Source: Uranotaenia lowii
Taxonomy: Eukaryota > Arthropoda > Insecta > Diptera > Culicidae
Assembly (NCBI RefSeq): GCF_029784155.1
Contig: NC_073693.1
Location: 334,330,009-334,394,008, forward strand
DNA length: 64,000 bases
Direction: 5' to 3'
Shown here: piece after piece, positions 1 through 11,190 of the stretch
Position numbering within the stretch: position 1 is the stretch's first letter
Layout of the letters: each line of letters opens with the position of its first letter
Notes under the pieces: generated by a model
The model's database searches: none
Told to the model about the DNA's origin: nothing
What the model saw: only the letters and a program-made list of their open reading frames with translations
Position numbers and translations under genes: made by a program

Positions 1-32
1 AATAATGAATGGAACATATTAAAAACTCAAAA

Positions 33-2575
33 CTAACACATATGGTTGCTGTTGTAATCAATCAAAGAGTTTAACAAATGGTCGTTATAAACCTTTGATG
101 ATTTGGGAGCTTTATATCGCTGCCAAATCACATCAAAATCAGCATGTACGGATTCGGAGGCTTGCTCATTGTGAAGCCCAAGTCCTCTTCCGGCTTCTCG
201 ACAGAAATCCGCCACATGGTACTTTGTAATGTGATATTTAGATGTGAATGGAAGATTCAGCTTCTCCCAGCTGCTGGCAAAATCTGCAATAGCCTCCTCA
301 AACCCATGCTCGAGTTTAAAGGAAAAGCATTTTGCATACACGTTTTTGAAGTTATTCAGAACCTGAAAATCGTAATATTTATTAAAAACTTGGTAAAGTT
401 TATTTAGTAGAACAACCAACCGTAACGTAATCTGAAAGTTCAGGGTTGTCTGCCAAACAATTGGTAGCATCCAATAGCGCGTGGCAAGCTCTTCCGGTGA
501 AACCGTACGTCATCTGTTGGTGTCTCACCTGTGCTTGTTCCACCCATAAGTCTACCCAGTCTGGTGCTTTCTTCTCAAGTGACTTAAAAATTGTATTAAT
601 AATTCCAAGCGTTATATGTAACGGTGGAGGCGGGCAAAGGTTCACGATTTTGTCTTCATCACTACCCGAGACCAACGGGGCATTCACGCAGCTTGCGAAG
701 TTCTTTCCATTCAATTTCTTTTTTCTTGTGCAATTTTCGTTTATACTTCCTTTGGTTCTCGCGGTTCCGTTTGCTACACCGAGCTCGCTCTTTAAAGCCT
801 CACAGTATGGACATGGATTCTTCGAAGAGTGGGCCATTATGCCAATTATAATATTTATAATCTTGAGGTCCCCAGCAACCAAGTATTCGAGCTCGTGTAA
901 TTTGAGAAGTTTCGTCCAAACGGGGGAAATATTGTCATACTTTTCAGCGAGATTTGGTGAAAGTGCAATGATGAAAAGCTTCTTCACGCCGCCATCCTTG
1001 AAGCCAGCCAGATGTTCCATTTGCGGAGAGATCACAGATAACGTTATCTTGAAGAAGCTCCTACCCCCATCAATTCCTATTTTCACCACAAAATCATCAA
1101 CAGGTGGTCTTGAACGTTTGATACGGTTAATGAGTTCCGGTACATCAGTGCAATATGCAACAACATGATCTGACGAAGGTGCTACATTTCCTGTGATGCT
1201 GGACAACTGAACTACATCAAACAAGTCTTTAAGCTGCCGGTTCATTTCAATCAATTTCAACCGCACTCCAGATTCTATATCGACTCCAGAAGCTCGAATA
1301 CTTTTAATCACACCTAGATAATAGATAGATTATATAAAACAACCATTGTTATGAATAAAATACTAATTACCCATTGTTTTCCTCATGCTTAGATTGTTTT
1401 CGCCTTTGACCTTAAACAAATCATCTGCACGTAGTTTTTTGGGAGGTTCTGGACAAGTTGAAACTTTCTCGAATACAGACGGTCTTCCACGAAGATTTCG
1501 CAGAACACATTTTCCATCTTGATGGATAAAATATTTTTTTTTTTTTGGATTTTTTAAATCAGGTGATCAGTGATGGTTTGAATCATTTGACTTAATTTTG
1601 AATCATTTGCTTATAACTTCTTTTGAAAACATTTTTCCCAGAAATGATGTTCTAAACTTTAGTAGAACTAGATCTTAGCTGCAACTTTTGTGACCAACAC
1701 AAACCTGTATCTCTTATGCCTTATGAATGAGAAATCGAAAAGTTTAAATTTTTGAGCAATGATCGTAATCACAATCATTTGGATTAGCGGGTTGGATTAA
1801 ATCCTACAATTCATACCACATTGAAGATACATATTTATGACATACAAGAAAGTTGTAGCTTAGATCTGTATCTACTAAAGTTTAGAACATCATTTCATGG
1901 AAAAATGTTTTCAAAAGAAGTTATAACCAAATGATTCAAAAATAAGTCAAATGATTCAAACCATCACTGCAGGTGATTATTTTAAAATATAGTTTTACCT
2001 GGTGAATCTGGCTTTGAACGCATATAGTCAGCTACTGCCGCATCCGCTGAGCTTGACGAGGGCTCTCCATTATTCAAAATTAAAATGATTTTCAAATTCG
2101 ACGCTCGGGTGGATTGAGTGCAATGGTGCCTTTTTCCTCTTCCGTATTCACTGTAGCAAGTTTTACAAATTACCACCGCTTTACACCCATCAATGTCTTC
2201 TGTGTCTGGACTGGACCTGGGTCTTCCGCGCTTGAGTTTCTTGGGTTCAAAACCAGGCAGGTTGCTTCTGCCCTCATGTATACCGGCAGCAACACAAATC
2301 TCACATTTGCACATTCCTTGAGATCGCGTGATGATTGAATTTTCGAGCTTGTAACTTCGAATCCTGGGGACCCTTGTACCTCCCTTGCTGAACTCTCCAC
2401 ACGACGCGCGACATGTTCCGCAAATGACCGACGGATACAAATTTTCTCTGGATTCAAAATCTTGGAGAAATTTTCGAATAACAACTCTTATACCTGCACT
2501 TATCGGTCGAAGCGACGATGTCTTAGAAAGGCAGAGTACGCAAACCAAATTTCTGTTCTTTTCGTGAACATCCAT
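33..2575 (-). CDS. Four-exon zinc-binding, transposase-like protein (648 aa, intact)
   Basis: Spliced by eye: exon 1 2575-1999, exon 2 1517-1371, exon 3 1313-421, exon 4 362-33. All introns are GT-AG, phases fit, and the product is 648 aa without internal stops. Seen: an N-terminal Cys/His region (C12/C15, C52/C55/C59, C89/C91/C94, C137/C140, H150/H151/C152), then DGG at 323-325, GDLK at 388-391, CPYCE at 409-413, PPLHITLG at 471-478 and NEQASES at about 604-610. From memory, the DGG, GDLK, CPYCE and (S/N)EQASES series marks a repetitive family common in cnidarians and arthropods. The Cys-rich front recalls the N-RAG-TP/Chapaev group related to the RAG1 N terminus. A DDE-type catalytic role (D323, D390 and a later E) is inference. 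Intron 3 is only 58 nt with a weak donor (ACG|GTTGGT), but splicing it restores the family sequence. The start at 2575 is chosen because the Cys region begins just after it; an in-frame ATG also lies at 2638. It may be an autonomous transposase or a domesticated gene; terminal repeats cannot be judged because the gene ends at the window edge. Confidence 0.72.
1560..1977. mobile_element. hAT-type MITE in intron 1, with perfect 8-bp TSD
   Basis: The element spans 1568-1969 (402 bp). It begins CAGTGATGGTTTG and ends with the reverse complement. The two ends pair over roughly 120 bp with only a few mismatches. The flanking octamer CAGGTGAT is present at 1560-1567 and again at 1970-1977. An 8-bp duplication and a CAGTG-like terminus are typical of the hAT superfamily. 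No coding capacity, so non-autonomous. It lies wholly within intron 1 of the 33-2575 gene and does not disturb its splice sites. Confidence 0.9.
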
Positions 2576-3079
2576 TTTGAGGACAAAAATTGACGTTGAG
2601 AATTTGAAGTTGAATCCTTTTGATTTTTCAAAGCCCACTTGTGTCCCCGCTTTTGTGCCGGTCGACTGTTTCGCTGGTCATTCGCTTGTAGGTAGTTTCA
2701 AGCCAATGATGATTACAAGATTTATTTAACCTTAAACCACTAATAAACCATACTTATAATACACTTAAGCCATGTTTGGAGAGTTAAGTCAGTTGTAAAT
2801 AATCATAATTTTATCAACGGCAACAAATACATACTGGTTGGAAATGACTTGGACCACTTTTTTGAAGTTTTGGGAGGTTTTTTGATGATATTGAATAATT
2901 TGAATATGAATTATTTTGAAATTTCTCAACAAAAACCTTAAAATCAAGATTTCTCGGATTTTCTGCTAGGGATTTTTTTTAAAATTTACCCAGAGGTGCA
3001 GAATGACCTAAGGAATCGAGCCCCGTACTTGGATTTGATGGACAATTTTTTTTTATAATAACGGTCCAGAGGCGCACCG
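2576..3079. other. Region upstream of the 33-2575 gene
   Basis: AT-rich DNA containing the presumed promoter and 5' UTR of the minus-strand gene. I see no clear TATA box, terminal inverted repeat or other gene. Confidence 0.4.
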
Positions 3080-3245
3080 TGCTCTAACATTAACTCTTAA
3101 TCCGATCTTGATCTTACTACTGGATTTGAAATCATCGTTTATTGCCTGAATTTCCTTCGATTGAGCTTCTGATTTCTGCAATTTTGATTATCTACTATTT
3201 TTTCGTCATTTTTATCTACTCATAATCTGAAGATTATTTTTCGAT
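3080..3245 (+). repeat. Dispersed repeat, copy 1
   Basis: About 150 bp here align by eye with 4330-4480 in the same orientation. Shared words include GATCTTGATC, GGATTTGAAATC, CGTTTATT, GATTGAGCTT and TTCGTCATTTTTATCT, in the same order. The copies are clearly diverged. The family is not recognised. Confidence 0.6.
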
Positions 3246-4329
3246 CATCAGAATTCAGAACGCAAATTTAAAATGAATAACTCCAAATAAAATATTCATA
3301 GTTTATGATTCAAAACTACCGAAATTCTTTTAATGGGTTCATCACACTGTGTTTCGAACTGTTAGTAAGTACGGAGTTTGTTTTTCAGATTTTATTTTAA
3401 CACTCTTTACACAGAGTTTGGAATTGGAATTTTAAATGGACAAAAATTCATACTTAAAAATTGCTTATCCCAAATACAAAAATATTCAGTTGAATTTAAT
3501 TTTGGAATAGTAAATACTGATTTTGGAATTGTGATCTTCTGATGACTCAATTCTGAATGAAAAAATCACACTTTACTATTTGAATTGGGAATTCTAAATC
3601 CACATATTAGATTTAAATATTCGTAGTACTGAATCCAAAACTCAGAATTCAAATTTCAATTTTACAGTTTCGAATTAAGTATCACGAATCTGAAATTAAG
3701 AATTTATGAGAACGAATTTTCAACCCAAATTTTTTAAATCAATTTCAATTGTATAATTTTGAATCCAGAAATGGAATTTTGAAAAATGAATTTTGAATAG
3801 TGAACATTGAATTATAAAATTATAATTTTTATAATTATTATTTTTTATAGAATTATAAAAAAGTTTTGTTCATCATTCGGATTTTCAGCTGAAATTAGGA
3901 ATCTAAAATAACAATCGCAAATCGTACATATTTGAAATATTTTAAAAATAAAAATCGAATATGTTCACACTAGTCTAAAGGTAGTATGTTTGTCAAATTT
4001 AAATAGTAGTGAAAATCAAGTAAGATGCCATTGAAAATGTTTTGCAAAATGAGAATGTTCTGAAAAATATTTTGAAATATTTCTGAATTAGGTATGGCTC
4101 TGTAACTTTGAAAAACTGAATAACATTAAAAATGTTGAAGACAATGATCTTTTTTATTTTAAAACATTAGTAAAAAGCAGTTTTCAAATACTACAATAAA
4201 TTCATTGTATTTTCAATTCCATTTTTTTAATTTAAAATAAATCTGCTCATACATCATTCTCAATCAAGAATAAAATTGAATAGAATTAATGATACGTCAG
4301 AAATCAAATTACAAATTTATATGCAAACT
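3246..4329. other. AT-rich spacer between two repeat copies
   Basis: Very AT-rich DNA dense in near-palindromic words such as GAATTC, AATTTTGAAT and ATTATAAAATTAT. No open frame of note and no recognisable element. Confidence 0.4.
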
Positions 4330-4480
4330 TTTCAATTATAGTTTGAACTTGATCTTGATCATACTCATGGATTTGAAATCTACGTTTATTTCCTGGATTT
4401 CCTTTGATTGAGCTTGTTGAATTTTTTCCTGCTAATTTTAATTCGTCATTTTTATCTGCTCATAAACTGAAAATGATATT
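4330..4480 (+). repeat. Dispersed repeat, copy 2
   Basis: Diverged second copy of the 3080-3245 repeat, same strand, about 1.25 kb downstream. It stops just before the CCGGG-rich element at 4507. Confidence 0.6.
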
Positions 4481-4506
4481 GAAGAAATAGCGTTTCTTTG
4501 TTTATT

Positions 4507-4890
4507 AATGTTGTCCGATTTCCCGGTTTTATCCGGGTTTGCCTGGACATTCAATACCAAATTTTGGAACAGTCCAGTCTGGCTCGGTGTCCTGGATTTC
4601 ATTGGAAAATATCCGGATTTTGTCAGGTTTTATTCACTTTATTTGAAAAATCAAAATTACAAACTCCTCCTAACGGAATTTTTTGAGAAAAAATAATCAT
4701 GAAAGGTGTTTTGGATCCTATAGTACGATTCTGTTGATAAGTTCTGATGAAAAAAAGTTTTTTTTGCCAGGATAATGCTCGGATTTATGGACATTTTTAA
4801 AATTAATTGCCTAGATTTTGCTAGGTTAACCTTAACATTTTTTTAAATTTTTATTTAAAATTGCCCGGTTTGTCCGGCTCGGATACGCGT
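4507..4890. mobile_element. Degenerate CCGGG-rich MITE copy
   Basis: Contains the signature words of the family seen intact at 13449-13947: GTCCGATTTCCCGGTTTTAT near the left end and GCCCGGTTTGTCCGGCTC in inverse sense near the right end, with decayed CCGGA/TCCGG words between. The termini and TSD are no longer readable, so the limits are approximate. Confidence 0.6.
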
Positions 4891-5773
4891 CAAGCGAAAA
4901 AATTAGATATCTTGTATTTGGTCCGTAATGAGTTAACATTGAAATTCTAAATTATCTTAATGGTTTTCTCTCGCTTTCATCAACTTAGCGTACGGTTAAT
5001 ACCTCATTTTTTCTTCCATGACATGAAATTTAAAATTCCAAACATTTATAAGTTTCTCATTTTGAACTTCGGAAGAAACTTGAAAATGACGAAGGGGATT
5101 CAATTAAGATGTCAAAGTAGCACATTTCTAGATTGGACTTGTAGCTTTTTTGATATGCAAATTTTCCTATTTTTTCTTTGTGATGGTCCAACAGTTTAAT
5201 TTGGATCCTTCCTCCACCCCATACACCTTTTTAGGAGTGGGAGGAACTTTTTATCCTTTGGATAATTAAATCAATTTTTTATCTATCTGTTACTGGGCCA
5301 GATCGCATCCTTCCGAAACTCTATATAATAGTTTGTCAAATTTGACGCTGTTTAACATCAGAAAGAACAAAATTCAATTCACAAATTATATACATCGTTT
5401 AAATTTAATACATTGTAAATAATTTTCAAGTAATTGTTATGAAAACTTTGAAAAATCGATATATTTCATCTGTCCACGTGTTGCATTTGGCGCAATCAAC
5501 AACCATGTGGAGACAAAATAACGAAACGGAAAACACGACCATCAAGTGTGCAATGCGTTTTCCAATTTGGTTCACGAACCAGAATCGCGAGGTTCGCGAG
5601 GCTTTCTGCCACGGCTCGCTCATGATTTTCTGGCGATCGGATTCCCCTTGAAAAAAATCCCCTACAATCACGTGTTTACTGAGTCGCGAACATACTGTGG
5701 TCAGAACTTTTGTGAACTACGCGCGGTTTTGTTTCTTGGCTGCTCCGATTTGAATACGATTTTTTTAGTCACT
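4891..5773. other. Intergenic, nothing recognised
   Basis: Holds a short minus-strand open frame (5426-5671) and overlapping plus frames (5439-5797) of slightly higher GC, but no family motif. It lies directly 3' of the LINE fragment at 5774-6262 and may be decayed LINE sequence; I cannot show this. Confidence 0.4.
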
Positions 5774-6262
5774 CTAGGCACTACGTTCCGCCTCTAACTC
5801 AATGAATTGATGTAGAGGTAGAATATTTAGTAGTGCATTTAGAGCCTCATTCGGTGTGCATCGCTTTGCGCCAGTTATAGCTAGCGTTGCTAGTCTTTGG
5901 AGCTTCGCTAGTTTTTTCTGGGCCGTAATTTGCATAGTTTTGGTCCACCATACTAAGGAGGCATAAGAGATTTTGGGTCTTATAATAGCTGCAAATATCC
6001 AGTAGAGAATTTTCGGCTGTAGTCCCCATTTTTTTCCTACTCCTTTGAGGCAGACCCATAGAGCTGTTGTAGCCTTAGCGATTACATGCTCTATCTGTGG
6101 GTTCCATGATAGCTTTGAGTCTAGTACTATGAGTAAATATTTCACTTGTGATTCGAGGTTTAACACTTCCCCATCTAATGTTAGAGGTTTTAGTGTAATT
6201 TTTCGTCTCCTAGTGAAGGCTATCAAAGTAGTTTTGGAAGGGTCAACGGCTTTGGAGCATCC
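5774..6262 (-). pseudogene. Non-LTR retrotransposon fragment: end of RT / thumb region (LOA/I-like)
   Basis: The frame reads VDPSKTTLIAFTRRRK, then VKYLLIVLDSKLSW, KKWGLQPKILYWIF, RPKISYASLVWW, KLAKLQRLATLAITGA and TPNEALNALLNILPLH. This is the conserved stretch after the RT palm in RNase H-bearing non-LTR elements of the LOA/Lian and I groups, known from mosquitoes. The catalytic YADD block, endonuclease and RNase H are missing, so it is truncated at both ends. Within the segment the frame is largely intact, suggesting moderate age. Clade assignment is from memory. Confidence 0.78.
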
Positions 6263-6395
6263 TTAAAATATATAAGAAAACAGACTTGCTGATTTCATGA
6301 GAAGATATTATTTTGCTAAAGAGTCCGTCATGAGGCTTCCAAAACTGTCAATTTTACACTAAAATCTGTATGAGGATTAAATAACATTTAGAGTG

Positions 6396-6540
6396 AAGTC
6401 CTGATCCAAACCTGATTCGGATTGATCCCATTGCTAATCCTGATCGTAATCCTATCCTTGATATCGATTCTACTGCGTTTACTGATGCTGATCTTGATTT
6501 AAACATTCAGCCTGATCTCTACCTAATCATGATCTAACTG
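6396..6540 (+). repeat. Degenerate CTGATC-type minisatellite
   Basis: The words CCTGATC, TGATCC, CTGATTC, CCTGATCG, TGATCTTGA and CCTGATCTC recur every 10-20 bp. The unit is too decayed to give an exact consensus. Confidence 0.5.
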
Positions 6541-8860
6541 GCAATCTATATTTTAGAAACAACTGTACCAAATTAACCAAGTTCAATACAGTTGATACAA
6601 ATATTTTTCCCGAAGGCTTGAACAAAACAAATATTGCGGCTCAAAGATTGTTTTTCGACCGCAAATTCTCGTATAAAACGCAAAACTGTTATTAAAAATT
6701 ACTTCTTTTGCGGCAAATCAGTAAACTTCAAGGATAAAGAAGACAAGCTGATTTTGATTCTTGAGTCAAAATTTTGGAGTCTGATCCAGTTCCTAAGCCC
6801 CGATCATGTACTCGCTCCTAAAATGCACCGGATTAAGCCATCGGCGGGTCCAGGGCTATTTTTCTCGGAGACCCCTGTGCATCTTTATTTCCATTTGCCG
6901 ACCCAGTGAAAAAATAATACGGGAGAGTGGGGTATCATGGGCCACTGCTTAACTTTTTAATTTTAAAAGATAAAAAGGAATAAAATGGAAAGGTTTTCCA
7001 CATTTGTAATGTATCATTAAGCATTTTTTTTATATTCTAATACATTAATTTCCCAAGTTCTGTCTGCATTCTGAATCTGAATTCAAGAAATGAACTATGA
7101 ATCTGTTTCCGAATTTCTATACACTTTCTGAAATGTACAAAAAATACAATTTCCGAATCTTGATTCCAGATCAAAAGATTAAATGTTTTCATTCATAAAT
7201 ATATTATTGAATTTCTGTAATTCCGGTTTAATCTGAATTCGTTTATTCAATTACTTGTATTGAAAATCTGAATAAAAGTGAGAGTTGCAAATGATGAATC
7301 TGAATCTGTGTTCTCAATTTTGGATAACTGTAAAGAAGCTTTAAATTTATAAATTGTGTGTAAGAATTAAGTTTAGGATCTTTTGGGGTTAGGAATTTGA
7401 ATATGAAACAAAATTCTTCTTTTTTTCATTTTCGGAAAACTTTTATCAAAATATTGAAAATTCATTGAAAACCCAAATTTGTACAAGGATTTAAAGGAAG
7501 CAGCTCATTTAATTTCTAATTTCTTATGATTATTCGAACTGAAAATCAAGAATCCATAACCGGATACAGAATCAGAAATACGAAAAATTAAAAATAATTT
7601 CGGTTATGGGAAAATGGAACTAGCTTCTGAAATGGGTTTTATTTTAAATTTAATATTCAAACCTGAATTTCTAATGAGAAAATCTTGAAAAAATGCAGTG
7701 GAATTTCGAACTTGGTGTGGGATTTTGAGGTTTTGGCATTAGTTTTTAGTCTAGATTGTTACTTTTGAATAACTTTACTTTATTATCATAATTTGATTAT
7801 GATTTTAAAATTTTCAGTGAACAGTAGAATACCTGCTTGCTTTTTTGGACCCTCAAGGGGGCGTGGGGTTTCATACTTAAATTCTCTCCCCCGTTCCTAC
7901 GGCTTCGTACTTATATTATAGTGAAACTATAGAGAATAATAAATCTATTAGAGGTATTATTCCACTTTTTATTCCAATTTACTAGTTTCAATTTATTTTC
8001 TAGATTTCTAAACTTAAAGCAGTATGATTTGAGTAACGTTACAATATATTCTTCCTCGGAGCGAAAGCTTTAAATAAAATAATTTAAAAAAAAAGGGAAA
8101 AAATACACCAAAAAACAACTTTTATAGAAGTGAATGACGTTTTCTATACGTTCTGCACGTTTTCTTTTAAAAGAATTTAAAATATGTAGAAGGTAAGCAA
8201 ATGACAAAATGGAAAAAAGATTTTATTTCATCAAATCAGTTTGTTTAGCACAAATCAACTATTTACGAATTTATGAAATGTGATGAAAAATTTTCTGAAC
8301 AAATAAAATTGTTTTGAATGTTCTAGGAAAGCGTGCGTGAATTTTGATGCAACTATAGAAAATTAGATAGAAAGTTCTATGATTATCATTTTAATATTTG
8401 ATTAAATATTGTTTTTAATTGGGAAATGTTAAAACATCAACGTACCAGAAAACCACGTGAATATATATTTATAGAAAAAATATTTTCAAAATCATTAAAT
8501 TTATGGCATGTGATGAAAAGGGTTCCTGAATAAAGTTTTCTTCACTCAATTTAAAACTTTTATTTTATTTGTTCAAAACTTGAAGTAGTTTTAATAAAAT
8601 AACACTTTTTAAATTAGGGGTCCTACATAAGAGAGGTTTGACCTATGTTTTGTTTTTTTTAAGTAGCCTGTGGTGAGAATGTTCGATAGCTGTTTTTCAA
8701 GCTGTCCCTCGTATTAAGAAAATTATCTTAGAAAAGATGATTTCAAAACTTGATTTCCAATCAAAAGGTTCCTCAGCGAAAAGGTAAAAAAAATAAATTT
8801 TCTCTCATTTTTTTTAAACCGCTGTATAAGGATAACTTAACGATTAAAAAAAAATTTCCC
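6541..8860. other. AT-rich intergenic, no gene seen
   Basis: No convincing open frame. Two G-rich words resembling ends of dispersed elements occur: GGGAGAGTGGGGTATCATGG at 6921-6940 and GGGGGCGTGGGG near 7856-7867. They do not resolve into a bounded element. Confidence 0.4.
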
Positions 8861-8863
8861 ACC

Positions 8864-11190
8864 CATTTCCAGGCAGTGCAGATCTGGTTTATTTTGTCAA
8901 AAAACCCGACCGAATCCGAGGATTTGATTTTGAAATTTTAAAACAAAATCCGGGCAATATACAGGCAAATACAGACAGAAATCAAGGAGGAAAAACTGGA
9001 TTTTTTTCCTCGAAAAATATCAGCAGATTTAATTTTATATTTAATAATTCCAGAAAAACGTTGTTATATTATTTTGAAAAAAGTTGCTCAGAATATTTGT
9101 ATTTTAGAGGCAAAAATTGAAAAAAAATGAACTCAATTCGAGTATTTGTCAAATGTAAATCCGTACAAAATCCGGCTTTTTAATCCGGGCAATCGAAAAG
9201 AATCGGACTGTTACCAAAATTTTTGTTAAATATCCGCGCAAGCTCAGGTAAGAAGTTTTGATTTTACAAACCAATCATCAGTGTACAAATGTTTCAAAGG
9301 ATACAACAAAGAAATCATTGCTGATAACAGAAAAAATCAAGTGCTAAATAAGAAATCCCTTTTTTTCACTTGTTTTCGTTGCTCAGTGCGGTTCCTCCGG
9401 GAAGTTTTTTGCACGGGCTGAATGACGAAGAAAGTTTAATTTTGATGGTGCAGAATTGTTGAAAATGGAGAAAGCAGTTGGGTGGGATAGCGAACGGGAC
9501 AGTTTTGTTTCCTTTTTTTCGATACGTGAGAGAGTGGTCTTTTTAGTGCTACATTGGGAATGATAGATATATGTTCAGGTCTCTTATGAATGTGAAGTGA
9601 GAATAAAAGTTGAAACGAACAGGAAAAAGGTGCTCCTGTTTGTCGTGAGCTGAACAAAATCTCTTCCACATAATATGCTCAAGCAGGATAGTGAAATCAT
9701 GTTTAGTTAATAAAGTTATTGAGAAATGAGCTCATAAAAAGTGACAAATTTTTTGAAACCGAATGAAGTCAGCAGCAAGTGCGGAAACTAGCAGAAAACT
9801 GGTGAGGACGTTCTTATTATTTTTTTCTTTCGTTCCAGTTATTCATTGTTGAATTTCTAAATGGGCTGGAATGTACAAAGTTGAGAATAAAAACGTGAAG
9901 AAGTATTGACTTTTGCTTCGAATGATAAATTTCATTTATATATTTTCAATTACAATTACCAACAGTCGTTTGCGTTTAATCGCAGCACTCACTGACTTTT
10001 CAAAATTCGCCTACGGCTGGCGTAATATTGCACTTAGTTCGGGGGTGGATTCAATTGCTAGGGGTAGGTAGGTGGTTTCTTAATTCTATCACTTGTGAAT
10101 CTATTGTACAAATTAAATTGTTTTTACTTTGGACAACATAAAAGAATACATGAATTTTTCTAATACTTGGGTAATTTTGTGTTAATGTTTCGAAAAAGTA
10201 TGTTAAAATTTTTTACATAACACTTTTATTAAATCAATGCGTAGGAATAGCATAACAGATCTAAAAGCATATTTAAAATGAAACTTTTACATGAAATAAA
10301 ATTAATTTCAAGTTGCATTTACCGGAGCTAAACTTTAATCAAACATTTTTAATTCTTTGGAACATTATTTGAATTTAAACTTTTACAATTTATGTTGACA
10401 GTATAAAAACGCTTTGAAATCGATCCAATGATATGAATCGTATAACATCGCATATTTTTAAATGTCCAACTTTGTATGAATACATTATTAGTGTTTTCTT
10501 TGATAACTAGATTCGCATTTAAATGTTTTTGATCCACTAATAAGGTTAATTTTTATTTGATGAGAACTTTCAAAGGTAATTTGATGTACTATTTATAATA
10601 CAGTTAAAATTTTTGGAAAAACTTTCCGAGCTCTAAACAGACCTCGGAGGGTTTTATGTACTACTAATGTTTTCCGTTTCTCTTTTTTATTTTCAAGAGC
10701 GAGTAAAGGCGCTTTAACCTTGGTCGGTGACCAGAAATGATTGTACACTGAAATCCTGAGAGATTTTGGGATTTCCGTGTACAAAATACATCATTTCCAA
10801 CCCTTTCGAATGGCCCTAGCGATTGGCGAAGTTCCTTTACATGACGCATGGTTTCTTCATCACGAAGCATTTTTCTTAGCATGCTTCCAACGATACTGCC
10901 CAATTGAAACGTATGGTACTGGTGGTCCACGTTTCTTCCTGTTCCTGTGTTCCAGATGTCTCTGCGTTCTCTGCTCCATGGTAGGCCCAACCAATTCATG
11001 TTTTTGATCATTTTAATGTTTTTATGTTAAAATTATTAAAAATATGGACAAAGACAAGAAGAATGATAAGACACTTTTATTATTCTTTGGGACTCAGACA
11101 TAAGTTCTGGCTGTGGAAGTACGATTAGTGATTAGTGATTAGTGAATATCCGCGCAAGCTCAGGTAAAAACGGGCAATCTGGCAAGTGTA
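8864..11190. mobile_element. CCGGG-rich MITE copy split by a 1.9-kb insertion
   Basis: The left part (8864-9251) carries decayed CCGGGCAAT and TCCGGC words. The right part (from 11168) ends ACGGGCAATCTGGCAAG, matching the right terminus of the intact copy at 13449-13947. The two parts are separated by 9252-11144 and flanked by the same 23-bp sequence, so the element was broken by a later insertion. Its left terminus is uncertain. Confidence 0.6.
9229..11167 (+). mobile_element. Probable retroposon with 23-bp TSD and GATTAGT tail
   Basis: The identical 23-mer (starts AATATCCGCGCAAG, ends CTCAGGTAA) lies at 9229-9251 and 11145-11167. Between them are 1,893 bp ending with about three copies of GATTAGT directly before the right repeat. 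A long TSD plus a short-tandem 3' tail is the signature of target-primed reverse transcription by non-LTR machinery, which puts the 3' end at the right. I recognise no RT or endonuclease motif inside, so it may be a heavily 5'-truncated LINE, a SINE-like unit or a retrocopied transcript. A short open frame on each strand (10664-11011 minus, 10741-11007 plus) matches nothing I know. Confidence 0.65.

Noticed and set aside
446..1168. 240-codon plus frame opposite the gene at 33-2575
   Set aside because: An antisense shadow of exon 3; the minus strand has the family motifs and splice logic.
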